DNA of 64,000 bases from CAZKTO01 sp964555685 (GCA_964555685.1 CAZKTO010000007.1:3089-67088), one strand, 5' to 3'. Shown: positions 33,294-42,167, counted from the stretch's first letter. Notes: generated by a model from the sequence alone, not told the origin. Made by a program: numbers and translations.

Positions 33294-34348
33294 GTATACC
33301 TCACCCTCGGGTCCAGCACCACGTACAGGACCTCCAGCGCCAGCCGCGCGACGACGTACAGCAGCGTGAAGACGAACGTCAGGGCCACGATGACGGCCTC
33401 GTCGGGCGTCCCCGATACGGCCTCGAAGTAGAGGCGGCCCATGCCCTTCCAGTTGAAGATCGTCTCCACGAGGATCGAACCGCCCAGGGAGCCGGCGAGA
33501 CCCAGGATGAGCCCCGTCACGATGGGGGGCGCCGCCACCCGCAGGATGTGCCGCCGCGTCACGATCCCCTCGGGCAGCCCCTTGGCCCGCGCCATGGTCA
33601 CGTGGTCCTCCTGCGCCACGTTCATCGTCATGGTTCGGACGGAGTAGATGTAGGGCCCCACGCTCACCAGCACCAGGGTCAGGACCGGCAGGATGGAGTG
33701 TTGGAGGAGGTCGCCGAACCGGCTCAGCCCTCCCTCCGGCGGCGGCGTGCTGTACATCCCGCCCGAGGGCAGCACGTTCAGCTTGAACGCGAAGATGAGG
33801 ATCATCAGGATGCCCAACCACCACGCGGGCGTGGCGAAGGAGATGGCTGAGAAATAGGAGACGGCCCGGTCCGTCTTGCTCCCCACCCGAGTCGCCAGCC
33901 GCACGCCGGCCAGAAGGCCGATGGCCGCCGTGATCACCAGGCTGGTCGTGAGCAGCAGCGCCGTGTTCGGCAGCCGCTCCAGCACGATGTCCGAGACCTT
34001 CCGGCTGCCGTCGAAGCTCTTGAGCGTCCGGGCCTCGCCCAGGTCCAGGGTGAGGACGCGCAGCACCGTCTTGGGGAGCCGGCGCACCCAGCTCTTGTCC
34101 AGGTCGTAGAACCGGATCAGGTCCTGGCGCCGGGCGTCCAGGGTGCGCTCCAGCTCCTCGGGGTCTCGGATCGTCTGGGTGAGGCTCGTGCGCAGCCCCC
34201 GGATCTCCTCACCCACGGTGGCCTTGAGGAGCCGGTCGGAGAAGCCGGTGGCCCCCAGGGTGACGACCAGGAGCACCAGGACGATCAGGAGCACCCCGGC
34301 GAGGGTGACGGCCCGGAAGGCCAGCGGCCGCAGGTACGACTCTGTCAT
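33290..34348 (-). CDS. ABC transporter permease (OppB/DppB type)
   Basis: 352 residues. Helix 1 (VTLAGVLLIVLVLLVVTLGA), then an insert of about 85 residues with a charged helix (EELERTLDARRQDLIRFYDL), TLDLGEARTLKSFDG and SRKVSDIVLERLPNTALL, then the core permease with ISFATPAWWLGILMILIF, LVSVGPYIYSVRTM and the coupling loop DHVTMARAKGLPEGIVTRRH, ending LVVLDPRVRYT-like (YVVLDPRVRYT). The start MTESYLRP is within the GTCATTCTGA end of an R1 repeat, with only a weak ribosome site. First of three coupled transporter genes. Confidence 0.9.
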   Translation of the reverse strand: MTESYLRPLAFRAVTLAGVLLIVLVLLVVTLGATGFSDRLLKATVGEEIRGLRTSLTQTIRDPEELERTLDARRQDLIRFYDLDKSWVRRLPKTVLRVLTLDLGEARTLKSFDGSRKVSDIVLERLPNTALLLTTSLVITAAIGLLAGVRLATRVGSKTDRAVSYFSAISFATPAWWLGILMILIFAFKLNVLPSGGMYSTPPPEGGLSRFGDLLQHSILPVLTLVLVSVGPYIYSVRTMTMNVAQEDHVTMARAKGLPEGIVTRRHILRVAAPPIVTGLILGLAGSLGGSILVETIFNWKGMGRLYFEAVSGTPDEAVIVALTFVFTLLYVVARLALEVLYVVLDPRVRYT

Positions 34349-34691
34349 TCTGAACGAGTCTTCGAGTGAAGAATCTGGGCGGGGGTGCGGCTCTTCCTTT
34401 TGGCCCAGCACTACATATGCATCAGGGCGTTATCGCTGCTCAAGAGACAAGGAACAGGGTGCAAGGAACAAGGGACCGGGATTAGTGCTCCGTTCCATAA
34501 TGACGTTGCGTCTATTGTCACCCTGAGAAGCACTTCGTTCCACTCAGGATAGAGTCCGCGACGAAGAATCTGGGGTGGGGCCCCTCCCCAGATTCTTCGT
34601 CCTTCCCTGGAAGGACTCAGAATGACATGGTTCTTATGGAACAGGGCAATTAGCCGCTCTTGTTCCCTGTTCTTTGCTCCTCGTTCCTGCC
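34349..34691. repeat. 343-bp gap filled with R1-type repeats and a 20-bp hairpin
   Basis: No gene. An R1 element runs 34517-34626, with ends GTCACCCTGAG and CTCAGAATGAC, enclosing ACGAAGAATCTGGGGTGGGG (34561-34580) and its near-exact reverse (34581-34600, one mismatch). A half copy (GTCATTCTGA...GAAGAATCTGGG) lies at 34344-34375 and overlaps the OppB start. Purine-rich GGAACAGGG / CCCTGTTC blocks flank. There is no T-run terminator, so transcripts may pass from the binding-protein gene to the permeases or be attenuated. Confidence 0.65.
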
Positions 34692-37175
34692 TTATGGCCG
34701 GACCTCCAGGTCCACCTGGCGCTCGGCGAGGCTCGCCACGTCGTCGCTGTAGGCGGCCAGCACCAGCTGGTAGAGGCCGGGCTGCAGCCCGGCCGTGGCG
34801 GCGCCCTCGATCTTGACCACGAGCCGGCCCGCGGCGCCGGGAGTCGCCTCGCCCGTGCGGACCACCTTCCCCGCCGCCGGGTCGAAGAGGATGTACCGGA
34901 CGCCTACCTTGCCGGGACCCGTCACCGTCACCGAGACCTCCGTGTCCCGGCCCGCGCGGACGGGGCCCGCGTCCACGCGCTGGATCTCCAGGCGCGGCGC
35001 GTTGCCCAGGAAGAAGTCGCCGGGCTTGAACGGATAGCTCGGGTCGCGGAAGGCCGTGATCTCCGCGAACTGGGCCGGCGGGTCGTACCGGCTCAGGAAG
35101 AAGGGCCCGTTGCTGATGACCAGGAGCCCGTACCGCTCGAACCAGTCGATGGCGGCCTTGTAGCGCGCCAGCGCCTCATCCGGGCTCACCAGGGCGCGGT
35201 TCCCGATGGTGAAGTAGCCCGCCGGGACTGACCGCTCGCTCTGGAAGCGGCGCAGCGTGCGCTCCACCAGGCCGGCGTCGCGCCGCTGGACCAGGCTCAG
35301 CCACGTCACGTTGAACCGGGCCGCGGCGGTGTCGCTATAGGCCGCGCGCCGCTGGCCGAACACCAGATCGTCCATGGCGGCCAGGACCTCCCACGGCATC
35401 CCCAGGCCCGTGGGCGCCGCGTAGGCCCCGATCTGGCTCTTCTCGAAGTGCCAGAAGTCGACGTAGACCTCCAGCCGGTCGTTCTCCAGAATCCGGTAGC
35501 CGCGGAACGTGTTCAGGTACGGCCGCGCCGTCACGCCCAGCGCGAACTCGATGCGCGACTTGTCGGGGTCGAAGGCCAGTTCGTACCCCTGGGCGATGGA
35601 GTAGATGGCGTCCGCCATGGTGATCGGCTGGCCGTGGTGCCATCTGGCGCTGAGGTACTTGGAGAGATCGTAGACGGCCCTGCTCGTCGCCCGGACCCCC
35701 GGCCCCACCTCCTTCCATCGGTCGGCCTGGGCGTCCCAGATGATCGCGTCGGGCGGGACGGGCAGCTTGCCGCTGGGCCCGGCCGTCTCCACCTCGAACG
35801 TGGCGCGGTACGGCACGGGATTGCCGCTGAACGGGTGGTTCACGATGAGCGGGTCCGTCAGGTGGCGCCAGATATCGTTGCTGTACAGGTCGCCGAAGCC
35901 GCCTACGGGGTTCCACGTGGTGCGCTCCGTCCAGACCCACAGGTTCCCCAGCGCCAGATCCTCCTTGCCGGGGATATACGCCTCCCGGATGGAGCGCTGC
36001 GTCTTGGGCCCGGCCACCAGGTCCTCGGTGATCCCCTGGACCTTGCTCTGGACCGGGAAGCTGTTCTGGACGGTGGTCACCCACACCCGCACCGACTCGT
36101 CCAGGGCGATCTCCGTCATGCGGCGGTAGAGCTCATTGCGCTCGTCCAGGCTGGCGAAGTTGCCCGTGAAGAGGCGCTGGCCCAGCTCGTCGAGGGTCTT
36201 CTGCTCGTACTGCCAGAAGCCGGACTCGCGCCAGCCGGGCATGTTCCCCTGCCACGGCGCGGCGAAGGAGTTGATGCCGCTGAAGTCGTACCGCTGGGGC
36301 GCGCCCCGGCTCCAGCCCTCGGTGTACAGGTGCCACTCCAACGCCTGCGGGTCGGACGAGTAGACGGCCAGCACCGCCGGCGCGAACTGCTGGTAGCTCG
36401 GCGCGACGGTGAAGCCCGCCCGCTCCAGCTCCGCCCGGACCAGGTCGCCGATCTCCCGCCGCTCGTCCTCCACGCGCACGATGAACTTGAGCCGCACCGG
36501 CTGCCTCTGGAACTCCCACCGGCCTCCCACGAGCTGCGCCCCCGCCTTGGTCATCTCCCGCTGGATGATGCCGCGCGCCCGCTCCGGATCGTACCGATAG
36601 TCCGAGCTCTTCACCACGTCGAACACGGTCAGGAAGTCGAAGTCTGTGGGGCTCAGATGCGTCAGCATGGGCAGCGCGGCCCCCCGGTAGATCTGGCTGA
36701 CGATGAGGTCCCGGTTCACCAGGTACTGGACCGCCTGGCGGACCTCCTTGATGGCGAAGGGGTTCAGCTGCCCCGCGGGCGCCGGAGCCGGGTTCAGCAC
36801 GAGCGATATGGTCGTCGCTGGGGCCTCGACCAGGCGCACGCCCTCCTTGTTGCGAAGCTCGCGGGCGGCGTTCGTCTTGAGACTGAAGAGGTAGGCGTCC
36901 ATCTGGCCGGCCTGGAAGTCCAGCGGCGCCCGGTCCACGTCGAAGGCCTTGAAGAGGATGCGCTCGGCGGCCGGCCCCGGCTTGTTGTGAGGCGGCGTGT
37001 AGCGGGCGGGCGGCGCTGCCGTGACGGTGGCCAGCGGCGTCCGCGGAGCGACGGTGGTGGGCCCCGGCCGGGGCGTCCCCGGCGTCTCCTCGCCGCCTCC
37101 TCCGCCCGCGCAGGCCGCGACGATCAAGGCCGCCGCGACAGCGCCGAGCATCGTCTTGGAAAGTTGGAGGCGCAT
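34692..37175 (-). CDS. Large solute-binding lipoprotein with apparently circularly permuted SBP family 5 domain
   Basis: 827 residues. Lipobox VAAC (Cys22), short PT linker. The usual order of SBP_bac_5 blocks is rearranged: residues 71-100 (AFDVDRAPLDFQAGQMDAY) and 145-158 (VRQAVQYLVNRDLI), normally mid-protein, come first; residues 200-390 resemble the normal C-terminal third; residues 418-545 (WNPVGGFGDLYSNDIWRHL, ARWHHGQPITMADAIYSI) are like the normal N-terminal lobe; about 695-755 (VISNGPFFLSRYDPP, ITAFRDPSYPF) is the strand that normally precedes block one. A beta domain (about 760-827) ends it. It lies three bases after the sialidase-like gene and upstream of OppB/OppC/OppD. Confidence 0.82.
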   Translation of the reverse strand: MRLQLSKTMLGAVAAALIVAACAGGGGGEETPGTPRPGPTTVAPRTPLATVTAAPPARYTPPHNKPGPAAERILFKAFDVDRAPLDFQAGQMDAYLFSLKTNAARELRNKEGVRLVEAPATTISLVLNPAPAPAGQLNPFAIKEVRQAVQYLVNRDLIVSQIYRGAALPMLTHLSPTDFDFLTVFDVVKSSDYRYDPERARGIIQREMTKAGAQLVGGRWEFQRQPVRLKFIVRVEDERREIGDLVRAELERAGFTVAPSYQQFAPAVLAVYSSDPQALEWHLYTEGWSRGAPQRYDFSGINSFAAPWQGNMPGWRESGFWQYEQKTLDELGQRLFTGNFASLDERNELYRRMTEIALDESVRVWVTTVQNSFPVQSKVQGITEDLVAGPKTQRSIREAYIPGKEDLALGNLWVWTERTTWNPVGGFGDLYSNDIWRHLTDPLIVNHPFSGNPVPYRATFEVETAGPSGKLPVPPDAIIWDAQADRWKEVGPGVRATSRAVYDLSKYLSARWHHGQPITMADAIYSIAQGYELAFDPDKSRIEFALGVTARPYLNTFRGYRILENDRLEVYVDFWHFEKSQIGAYAAPTGLGMPWEVLAAMDDLVFGQRRAAYSDTAAARFNVTWLSLVQRRDAGLVERTLRRFQSERSVPAGYFTIGNRALVSPDEALARYKAAIDWFERYGLLVISNGPFFLSRYDPPAQFAEITAFRDPSYPFKPGDFFLGNAPRLEIQRVDAGPVRAGRDTEVSVTVTGPGKVGVRYILFDPAAGKVVRTGEATPGAAGRLVVKIEGAATAGLQPGLYQLVLAAYSDDVASLAERQVDLEVRP

Positions 37176-37178
37176 CGC

Positions 37179-39539
37179 TTACGGCCCTCCCCCGACAGGT
37201 CGGGGCCCCGGCCCGGCCCGTCGCCGCATCAGGCTCACGGTGATGACCGAGGCCAGCGCCCCCGCCAAGAGCGCGCTCCCCACCGTCGAGACGACGATCA
37301 CCCACCACTCGGTCTCGTCCCCGCCGGCCGCCACGGCGGACCCGTTGGCGGCGCCGATGAGCGTCCCGCTGGTGATCGTATCGAGCCGCTCGGTGATGGC
37401 GCGCTGGGTCGTCCGCACGTCGCCGAAGCCGAACTCCGTGAAGAACGAGGTCGTCGCCACGTTGCCCGACTCGTCCAGCACCCGTATCGGCTGGGCCCCC
37501 TGGCCCGAGACCGGCATGAAGAGCCGTGCCGTGAACCGGCCGTCGGCGTTGGTCCGCTCGGTGGCGATGGTCACGTCGCCCACCTGGACAAAGACGTTCA
37601 TCTCGGGCTGGAGGTTGAAGCCCTGGAGCGTGATCTCCTGCCCGCCGGGGCCGGCCGGCGGCTGGATGAAGACCTGCGGCGCCGCGATGGCCTTCCGCCG
37701 GCTGAACCCGATCTTCTGGTTGATGCCCCCGAACTCGCCCAGGCGCGTGTCCGCCCACACCAGGTACACATCGCGCTCCGTCGCCGCGATGCCAAAGTAG
37801 TCGCCCAGGAACTGCCCCTGCGGAAAGCCTCGGTTCGGGTTGGAGGAGGAGTCCGTGACCCGCGCGTCCTCCGAGCGGATGTTGAGCTCCTTGGACTCGA
37901 ACCCCCAGCTATCGCCCCGGTTCTCCGAGGTCGTGTAGTAGATGTGGTAGTGGGTCTGGGTCGGATCGTCCCGCATGTCGCCCCACATGACGTGGACCCG
38001 CCCCTTGGGGTCCGTGGCGACCGCCGGGAAGAACTGGAGGCTCGGGGTCCGGTCGCCGCCCAGGACTATGGGTTTGGACCACGTCTCGCCCCGGTCCAAC
38101 GAGCGGGTGAAGTAGATATCGCCGTCGTCCACGGGCTTACTGGGGTTCAGGGCCGCGTAGATCGTGTAGAGCTCACCGCCTGGGCCCGTTGCGACCTTGG
38201 GGAAGGCGCCGCCCCAGTAGCGGAAGAACGTGTTCCGGGGGCGGAAGCTCAGCTCCCCGACCACCTGCATCACCTTGGGCTTCGTGAACGTCTTGCCGCC
38301 GTCCTCGGACCGGGCGATGTAGAGCTCCGCCAGCCCTTTCTGGGACTTGTCGTCGGTGCTGTCGAGCCAGGTCACATACAGGGTGCCGTCGGGCGCCGTC
38401 GTGGGCGAGGCGCCCTGGACGACGCGCTTGAGCCCCACGATCCGCCCATCGCCGACGCCCGGCTGCGGCGTGTCCCCCGAGGCCCGGCGCACCGTGGGGC
38501 TCACGTCGATGGGCGCCGCCCACGTCTGCCCGCCGTCCTCGGAGCGGACCATCCGGATGGTGCTCTGCACCTCCTGCACCGCGATGGCGGGCAGCTCGTC
38601 GAAGTACACCACCCGCCCCACGACGGTGAACTCCACGTACGTGACGTAGAGGGTGTCCTTCTGCGGGTCCGCCGGGTTCTGGCCGATGGCGAGCCACGGC
38701 TTGTCCAGGAACGAAAGGTAAATGTTGCCTCTGACCCGCGCGTCGGCGCCTACTGGCTGGCCCGGGCGCCGCTCCACCGTCAGCTCCGAGCGGATGCCGC
38801 TCCGCGCCGACGATATGGGCTCGCTCCATGTGAGGCCGCCATCGGCGGACTTGTGGGTGACGATGCTCGAGACCTCCTGGCTCAGGAGGAAGTTCCCGAC
38901 GGTGAACTCCTCCTCGCCGATGGAGATGGTGAGCAGATGGACGTTCCCCGCTCGGTCGAAGGCGAGGACGGGATCGCCTCCAGAGGTCTCATCGTCGCGC
39001 AGGTAGCTCGTGGCCCGTGGGCCCTCCCACGTCTCGCCCCCGTTGAAGGAGGTGTAGACCGAGACGCCGGGGAAGTTGAAGTCGATATCGGCCACGACGA
39101 CGTGGTTCGGATCGTTGGGGTGGATGGCGATGGACGGCTCCGTCTGCACGGGCGTGCGGCTCACGTCCCGGGTCAGGAGGACGGAGCGGCTGAAGGCCGG
39201 CGCGGGGTCGCGGAACGGCACCAGCACGCCGCCGCCCTGGGCCTGGGGCGCGGCGAGGCCGCGGGTGAAGAAGTCCGGCGCATCCAGCATCTGGCGCCGC
39301 TGGCTGCGATTGGGCCGCGCGGAGGCTCGCGGGTCCAGGCCGTTGGCCCGCAGCCACGCTGCGCCGGACAGATCGTCCTTCACCAGGCTCAGGAGCCCAA
39401 GGTTCCCGAATTCGACATCGGCGTTCTGGGCATGCGCAGCCGAAGGCGCGACGGACGGGGCTAGGGCAAGGAGCGGCGTCAGGGCCACTGCCGCGGCCAG
39501 GATGCGGGCCAGGAAACCGGCGGCGCCAGAAATTCGCAC
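37179..39539 (-). CDS. Secreted, membrane-anchored sialidase-like (BNR/Asp-box) protein with IPT/TIG domain
   Basis: 786 residues. Signal peptide (to about 38, ending SAAHAQ), a beta-propeller with at least six Asp-box motifs SxDxGxTW-like: SFNGGETW (164), SADGGLTW (231), SEDGGQTW (333), SEDGGKTF (411), SLDRGETW (480), SENRGDSW (538). Then an IPT/TIG-like domain (about 605-690: PPAGPGGQEITLQGFNL) and a C-terminal membrane helix (WWVIVVSTVGSALLAGALA) with a basic tail. GTG start with AAGGAG. True sialidase catalytic residues were not identified, so a glycan- or polymer-binding role is as likely as hydrolysis. R2 hairpin at 37190-37205 encodes the tail. Confidence 0.85.
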   Translation of the reverse strand: MRISGAAGFLARILAAAVALTPLLALAPSVAPSAAHAQNADVEFGNLGLLSLVKDDLSGAAWLRANGLDPRASARPNRSQRRQMLDAPDFFTRGLAAPQAQGGGVLVPFRDPAPAFSRSVLLTRDVSRTPVQTEPSIAIHPNDPNHVVVADIDFNFPGVSVYTSFNGGETWEGPRATSYLRDDETSGGDPVLAFDRAGNVHLLTISIGEEEFTVGNFLLSQEVSSIVTHKSADGGLTWSEPISSARSGIRSELTVERRPGQPVGADARVRGNIYLSFLDKPWLAIGQNPADPQKDTLYVTYVEFTVVGRVVYFDELPAIAVQEVQSTIRMVRSEDGGQTWAAPIDVSPTVRRASGDTPQPGVGDGRIVGLKRVVQGASPTTAPDGTLYVTWLDSTDDKSQKGLAELYIARSEDGGKTFTKPKVMQVVGELSFRPRNTFFRYWGGAFPKVATGPGGELYTIYAALNPSKPVDDGDIYFTRSLDRGETWSKPIVLGGDRTPSLQFFPAVATDPKGRVHVMWGDMRDDPTQTHYHIYYTTSENRGDSWGFESKELNIRSEDARVTDSSSNPNRGFPQGQFLGDYFGIAATERDVYLVWADTRLGEFGGINQKIGFSRRKAIAAPQVFIQPPAGPGGQEITLQGFNLQPEMNVFVQVGDVTIATERTNADGRFTARLFMPVSGQGAQPIRVLDESGNVATTSFFTEFGFGDVRTTQRAITERLDTITSGTLIGAANGSAVAAGGDETEWWVIVVSTVGSALLAGALASVITVSLMRRRAGPGPRPVGGGP
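37190..37205. repeat. R2 hairpin at the 3' end of the sialidase-like gene
   Basis: CCCCGACAGGTCGGGG, translated as part of the Pro/Gly tail (PRPVGGGP). Confidence 0.65.
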
Positions 39540-39579
39540 GGTGGTTCTCCTTATCGAGTTGCGGGGCGCCGGCGGCGGG

Positions 39580-40308
39580 TCACCGCGGGGCCGGCCCGCT
39601 CCCGCTAGTCAAGATGTCGATCCGGTTGACCAGCACCAGCAGGAACGCCTTCCAGAACTCATCGGTCGTCTCTTGAAACTGGCTGGCGCCGGTGAGGATA
39701 TAGGCGATCTGCGCCTCTTGAGCGCCGGCGAAGTCGCGCTCGCGCCAGGCGTAGTAGACGGGGATCGTCCGGCTCACCCGCTCCGCCTTCGGGACCAGAT
39801 TGGTGTCCGACCGGGCGGCCAGCCCGCGGATGTTCTCCCACACGACGGTGGCCTCGGCGCGCGTCTGCGGCGTCTCCTTGCGCAGCTCGACGAGGAGGAG
39901 CCGGTCGGCGGCCAGCTGGTCGCGGACCTTCGCCAGCGCCTCGGCGTCCGCCGTGCGGGCTTGGGTCGTGAGCGTCCGCACCTCCCGCTGGAGCGAGGCG
40001 ATCTCGCTGTTCTTCCCATCGTTCTGGGCCTGGAGCTGATCGACCTGCGCCCGCACGTCCTTCACCTGCGATGCCAGCGTGGCCTGCTCCAGGGCCAGCC
40101 CCTCGATGCGCGCCTGGCGGGCCGCCAGCTCCGTCTGGGCCTGCGCGAACCGCGCCCTCTGGATCAGCGCCTCGGTCTCCGCCGAGTCCACGTCCGACTG
40201 CTGCGCCGAGAAGCCGGCGCCAAACCCGGCTCCGATACCCGCCACCGCGACGACGAGCAAGAGCACGACCGCCAGCGCGCCCCCGCGGAGCTTACCGATG
40301 CCCAGCAT
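39580..40308 (-). CDS. Membrane-anchored coiled-coil protein of unknown function
   Basis: 242 residues. One N-terminal membrane helix (ALAVVLLLVVAVAGIGAGFG, about 11-30), then a long coiled coil (about 40-145: ALIQRARFAQAQTELAARQ, EIASLQREVRTLTTQAR) and a C-terminal part (VPVYYAWRERDFAG-like: TIPVYYAWRERDFAGAQEAQ, FWKAFLLVLVNRIDIL). The coiled coil should lie outside the membrane. It is first in line with the sialidase-like gene (40-bp gap) and the permuted binding protein, so it may be a scaffold of the same surface complex (inference). No family recognised. Confidence 0.7.
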   Translation of the reverse strand: MLGIGKLRGGALAVVLLLVVAVAGIGAGFGAGFSAQQSDVDSAETEALIQRARFAQAQTELAARQARIEGLALEQATLASQVKDVRAQVDQLQAQNDGKNSEIASLQREVRTLTTQARTADAEALAKVRDQLAADRLLLVELRKETPQTRAEATVVWENIRGLAARSDTNLVPKAERVSRTIPVYYAWRERDFAGAQEAQIAYILTGASQFQETTDEFWKAFLLVLVNRIDILTSGSGPAPR

Positions 40309-40704
40309 GCCTCTCCTTACTACGAGTCCTGCGTCACAGCCGCTCGCCGCGGTAACGACTCGTTATGGTAGGGCCTCCGACCATTGAGTACAAGGGCCGT
40401 CACAGCCCTCATGACATACAACGCACCAGGGGACGCCGCCGGTTTCCTCCCCCGGCGCGGCGTTGCACCAAACCCCCTTCCCCCTCGATGGGGGAAGGCT
40501 GGGATGGGGGTGACCGTCACCCCCCACCTTCTGTCCTCCCCCGCAACGGGGGAGGAGATAACGTGGCGTGTCCTGGCGGAATCCCGGGGGATGGCCAGGA
40601 AGGGGGCCCGCCCCGCTTCTTGACAGAGCAATCCGTTCTACCGTACGCTAGCGTACGCCTGTTCGGAAGGCTGCGGCTCCGCGCCGCATCACCCGGCGGT
40701 CACG
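40309..40704. other. 396-bp gap before the PadR gene
   Basis: No gene. Repeats of the CCCCCTTCCCCC...GGGGGAAGG type lie near 40485-40500 and CCTCCCCCG...CGGGGGAGG near 40535-40555. The right end holds the PadR promoter/operator (40620-40657). Confidence 0.55.
40620..40657 (+). promoter_or_regulatory. PadR promoter with 16-bp perfect palindrome
   Basis: TTGACA at 40620-40625, then CGTACGCTAGCGTACG (40642-40657), a perfect 16-base palindrome covering where the -10 box should be (TACGCT). Position and symmetry fit an autoregulatory PadR operator, 47 bases before the gene. Confidence 0.6.
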
Positions 40705-41040
40705 ATGGAACAGCAACGCGAGCTCCTCAAGGGCAGCACCGAGTCCCTCCTCCTCGCCCTCTTGATCGAGCAGCCCATGTACGGCTACCAGATCGTCAAG
40801 GATCTGGAGCGCCGCAGTCAGGGCTACTTCCAGTTCCGCGAGGGCACCCTCTACCCGGCCCTCCACCGTCTGGAGAAGGACGGCCTCGTCGAGGCCAAGT
40901 GGCAGCCCTCCCCCAACGGCCAGCAGCGCCGCTACTACTACATCACGGACAGCGGGCGCCTGGAGCTGGCGACGCGCCTCACCGCCTGGCGCGGCTTCTC
41001 CTCCGCCGTCGCGCGGGTGCTCGCGCCCAACCGGGCGTGA
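40705..41040 (+). CDS. PadR family transcriptional regulator
   Basis: A 111-residue winged-helix regulator. Classic motif string: LLKGSTESLLLALLIEQPMY, GYQIVKDLERRSQGYFQFR, EGTLYPALHRLEKDGLVEAK and GQQRRYYYITDSGR. The protein is of the short PadR-s2 type without a ligand domain. It is followed after 13 bases by a HAAS-domain membrane protein, the usual pairing in which the regulator controls a membrane or exporter gene. A palindrome over its promoter suggests autorepression. Confidence 0.93.
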   Translation: MEQQRELLKGSTESLLLALLIEQPMYGYQIVKDLERRSQGYFQFREGTLYPALHRLEKDGLVEAKWQPSPNGQQRRYYYITDSGRLELATRLTAWRGFSSAVARVLAPNRA

Positions 41041-41053
41041 CGGGAGGCGTGCG

Positions 41054-42055
41054 ATGGTCCCCGGCCTGGTGCGATACCTCGAAGAGCTCAGCTCCCACCT
41101 TCGGCTGAGCCCCGTCCGCGAGCGCCAGGTCCTCCGCGAGATGTACACGCACCTTGAGGAGCGCGTCCGCGAGCTGGAGGCCCAGGGCCACTCCATGGCC
41201 GACGCCGTGCGCCGGGCCACCGAGGCCTTCGGCCGGCCCAAGGCCCTCGCTCGCGAGCTCTACGAGGTGTATAACACCGGCTCCTGGAAGGACGCCGCCC
41301 TCGCCGCCGCGCCCTACATCCTCATGGCCTTCCTCTTCGGCTTCCACCTCTGGCAGTCGATGGGGTGGCTGGCCCTCTTCCTCTCCGCCAGCGTCGTCAT
41401 GACCCTTCTCGGCTGGTGGCGCGGCAAGCCCATCTGGATCTTCCCCTGGGCCGGCTTCTCCCTCGTCCTGCCCCTCGTCACGGCCATCATCGCCGGCTCC
41501 GCCGTCTTCGAGGGCGGGCGGAGTCTCTTTCAGGGGAAGGACGTGGCGCTGCCGCTCTGGGTCCTCCTGGGGCTTCTCGCCTACATTCCCCTCGCCCTCT
41601 GGATGGTCATCTCCGTGGCCATCCGCGTCATCCGGCGCGACTGGATCTACGCCTCACTGATGCTGCTGCCCTTCCCCATCCTCCTGCGATGGCTCCTCTC
41701 CCTCCAGTTCGAGGGCAGCTCCCTCGTCTACAACCGGCCGTTCTTCAGCCCCGAGGCCGATGCTACCATCGCCGTCGTCTTCCTCCTTCTGGCCCACCTG
41801 CCCGTCCTCTTCGTCCGGGTGCGGCAGCGCGGCTGGAAGATCGGGGCCCTGGTGGTCGCGACGCCGCCCGCTTTCATCGCCGCCGCCTACAGCACGCCGG
41901 GCTCCACCAACGTCCTCGCTCTCCTCTTCCTCGCCGTCCTGGCGGTCCTCTTCCTCCTCACCCCTGCGGCCCTCGATCTCACCCTCGCCCGGCGGAGCCA
42001 CCGGGGCCGGGCCGGCCTCAGCCGGTGGGCCGAGCGCGCCCTCGGCGAGGTCTAG
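41054..42055 (+). CDS. HAAS (permease-prefix-like) domain membrane protein
   Basis: 333 residues. A cytoplasmic HAAS-type N-terminal domain (VRYLEELSSHLRLSPVRERQ, MYTHLEERVRELEAQGHSM, DAVRRATEAFGRPKALAREL; residues 1-73) is followed by about seven or eight membrane helices (for example AAPYILMAFLFGFHLWQSMG, VLLGLLAYIPLALWMVISVA). HAAS domains commonly sit next to PadR regulators and signal from the membrane. GGGAGG precedes the ATG. The function beyond that is unknown. Confidence 0.82.
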   Translation: MVPGLVRYLEELSSHLRLSPVRERQVLREMYTHLEERVRELEAQGHSMADAVRRATEAFGRPKALARELYEVYNTGSWKDAALAAAPYILMAFLFGFHLWQSMGWLALFLSASVVMTLLGWWRGKPIWIFPWAGFSLVLPLVTAIIAGSAVFEGGRSLFQGKDVALPLWVLLGLLAYIPLALWMVISVAIRVIRRDWIYASLMLLPFPILLRWLLSLQFEGSSLVYNRPFFSPEADATIAVVFLLLAHLPVLFVRVRQRGWKIGALVVATPPAFIAAAYSTPGSTNVLALLFLAVLAVLFLLTPAALDLTLARRSHRGRAGLSRWAERALGEV

Positions 42056-42167
42056 GCCGGACCTGGCTCTCAGTCCCCAGTTCCTAGTTTCCAGTCCCTG
42101 GTGCTCCGTCAACAAAGTTTTCAGGGGTTTATGTTCCGTGCTGCTCGCCACATGGCCTCACCCCCTG

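Noticed and set aside
35448..39464. Plus-strand frame of 1,338 codons opposite the permuted binding protein and the Asp-box protein.
   Set aside because: Same GC-driven shadow; no family motif, and it crosses gene borders on the other strand.
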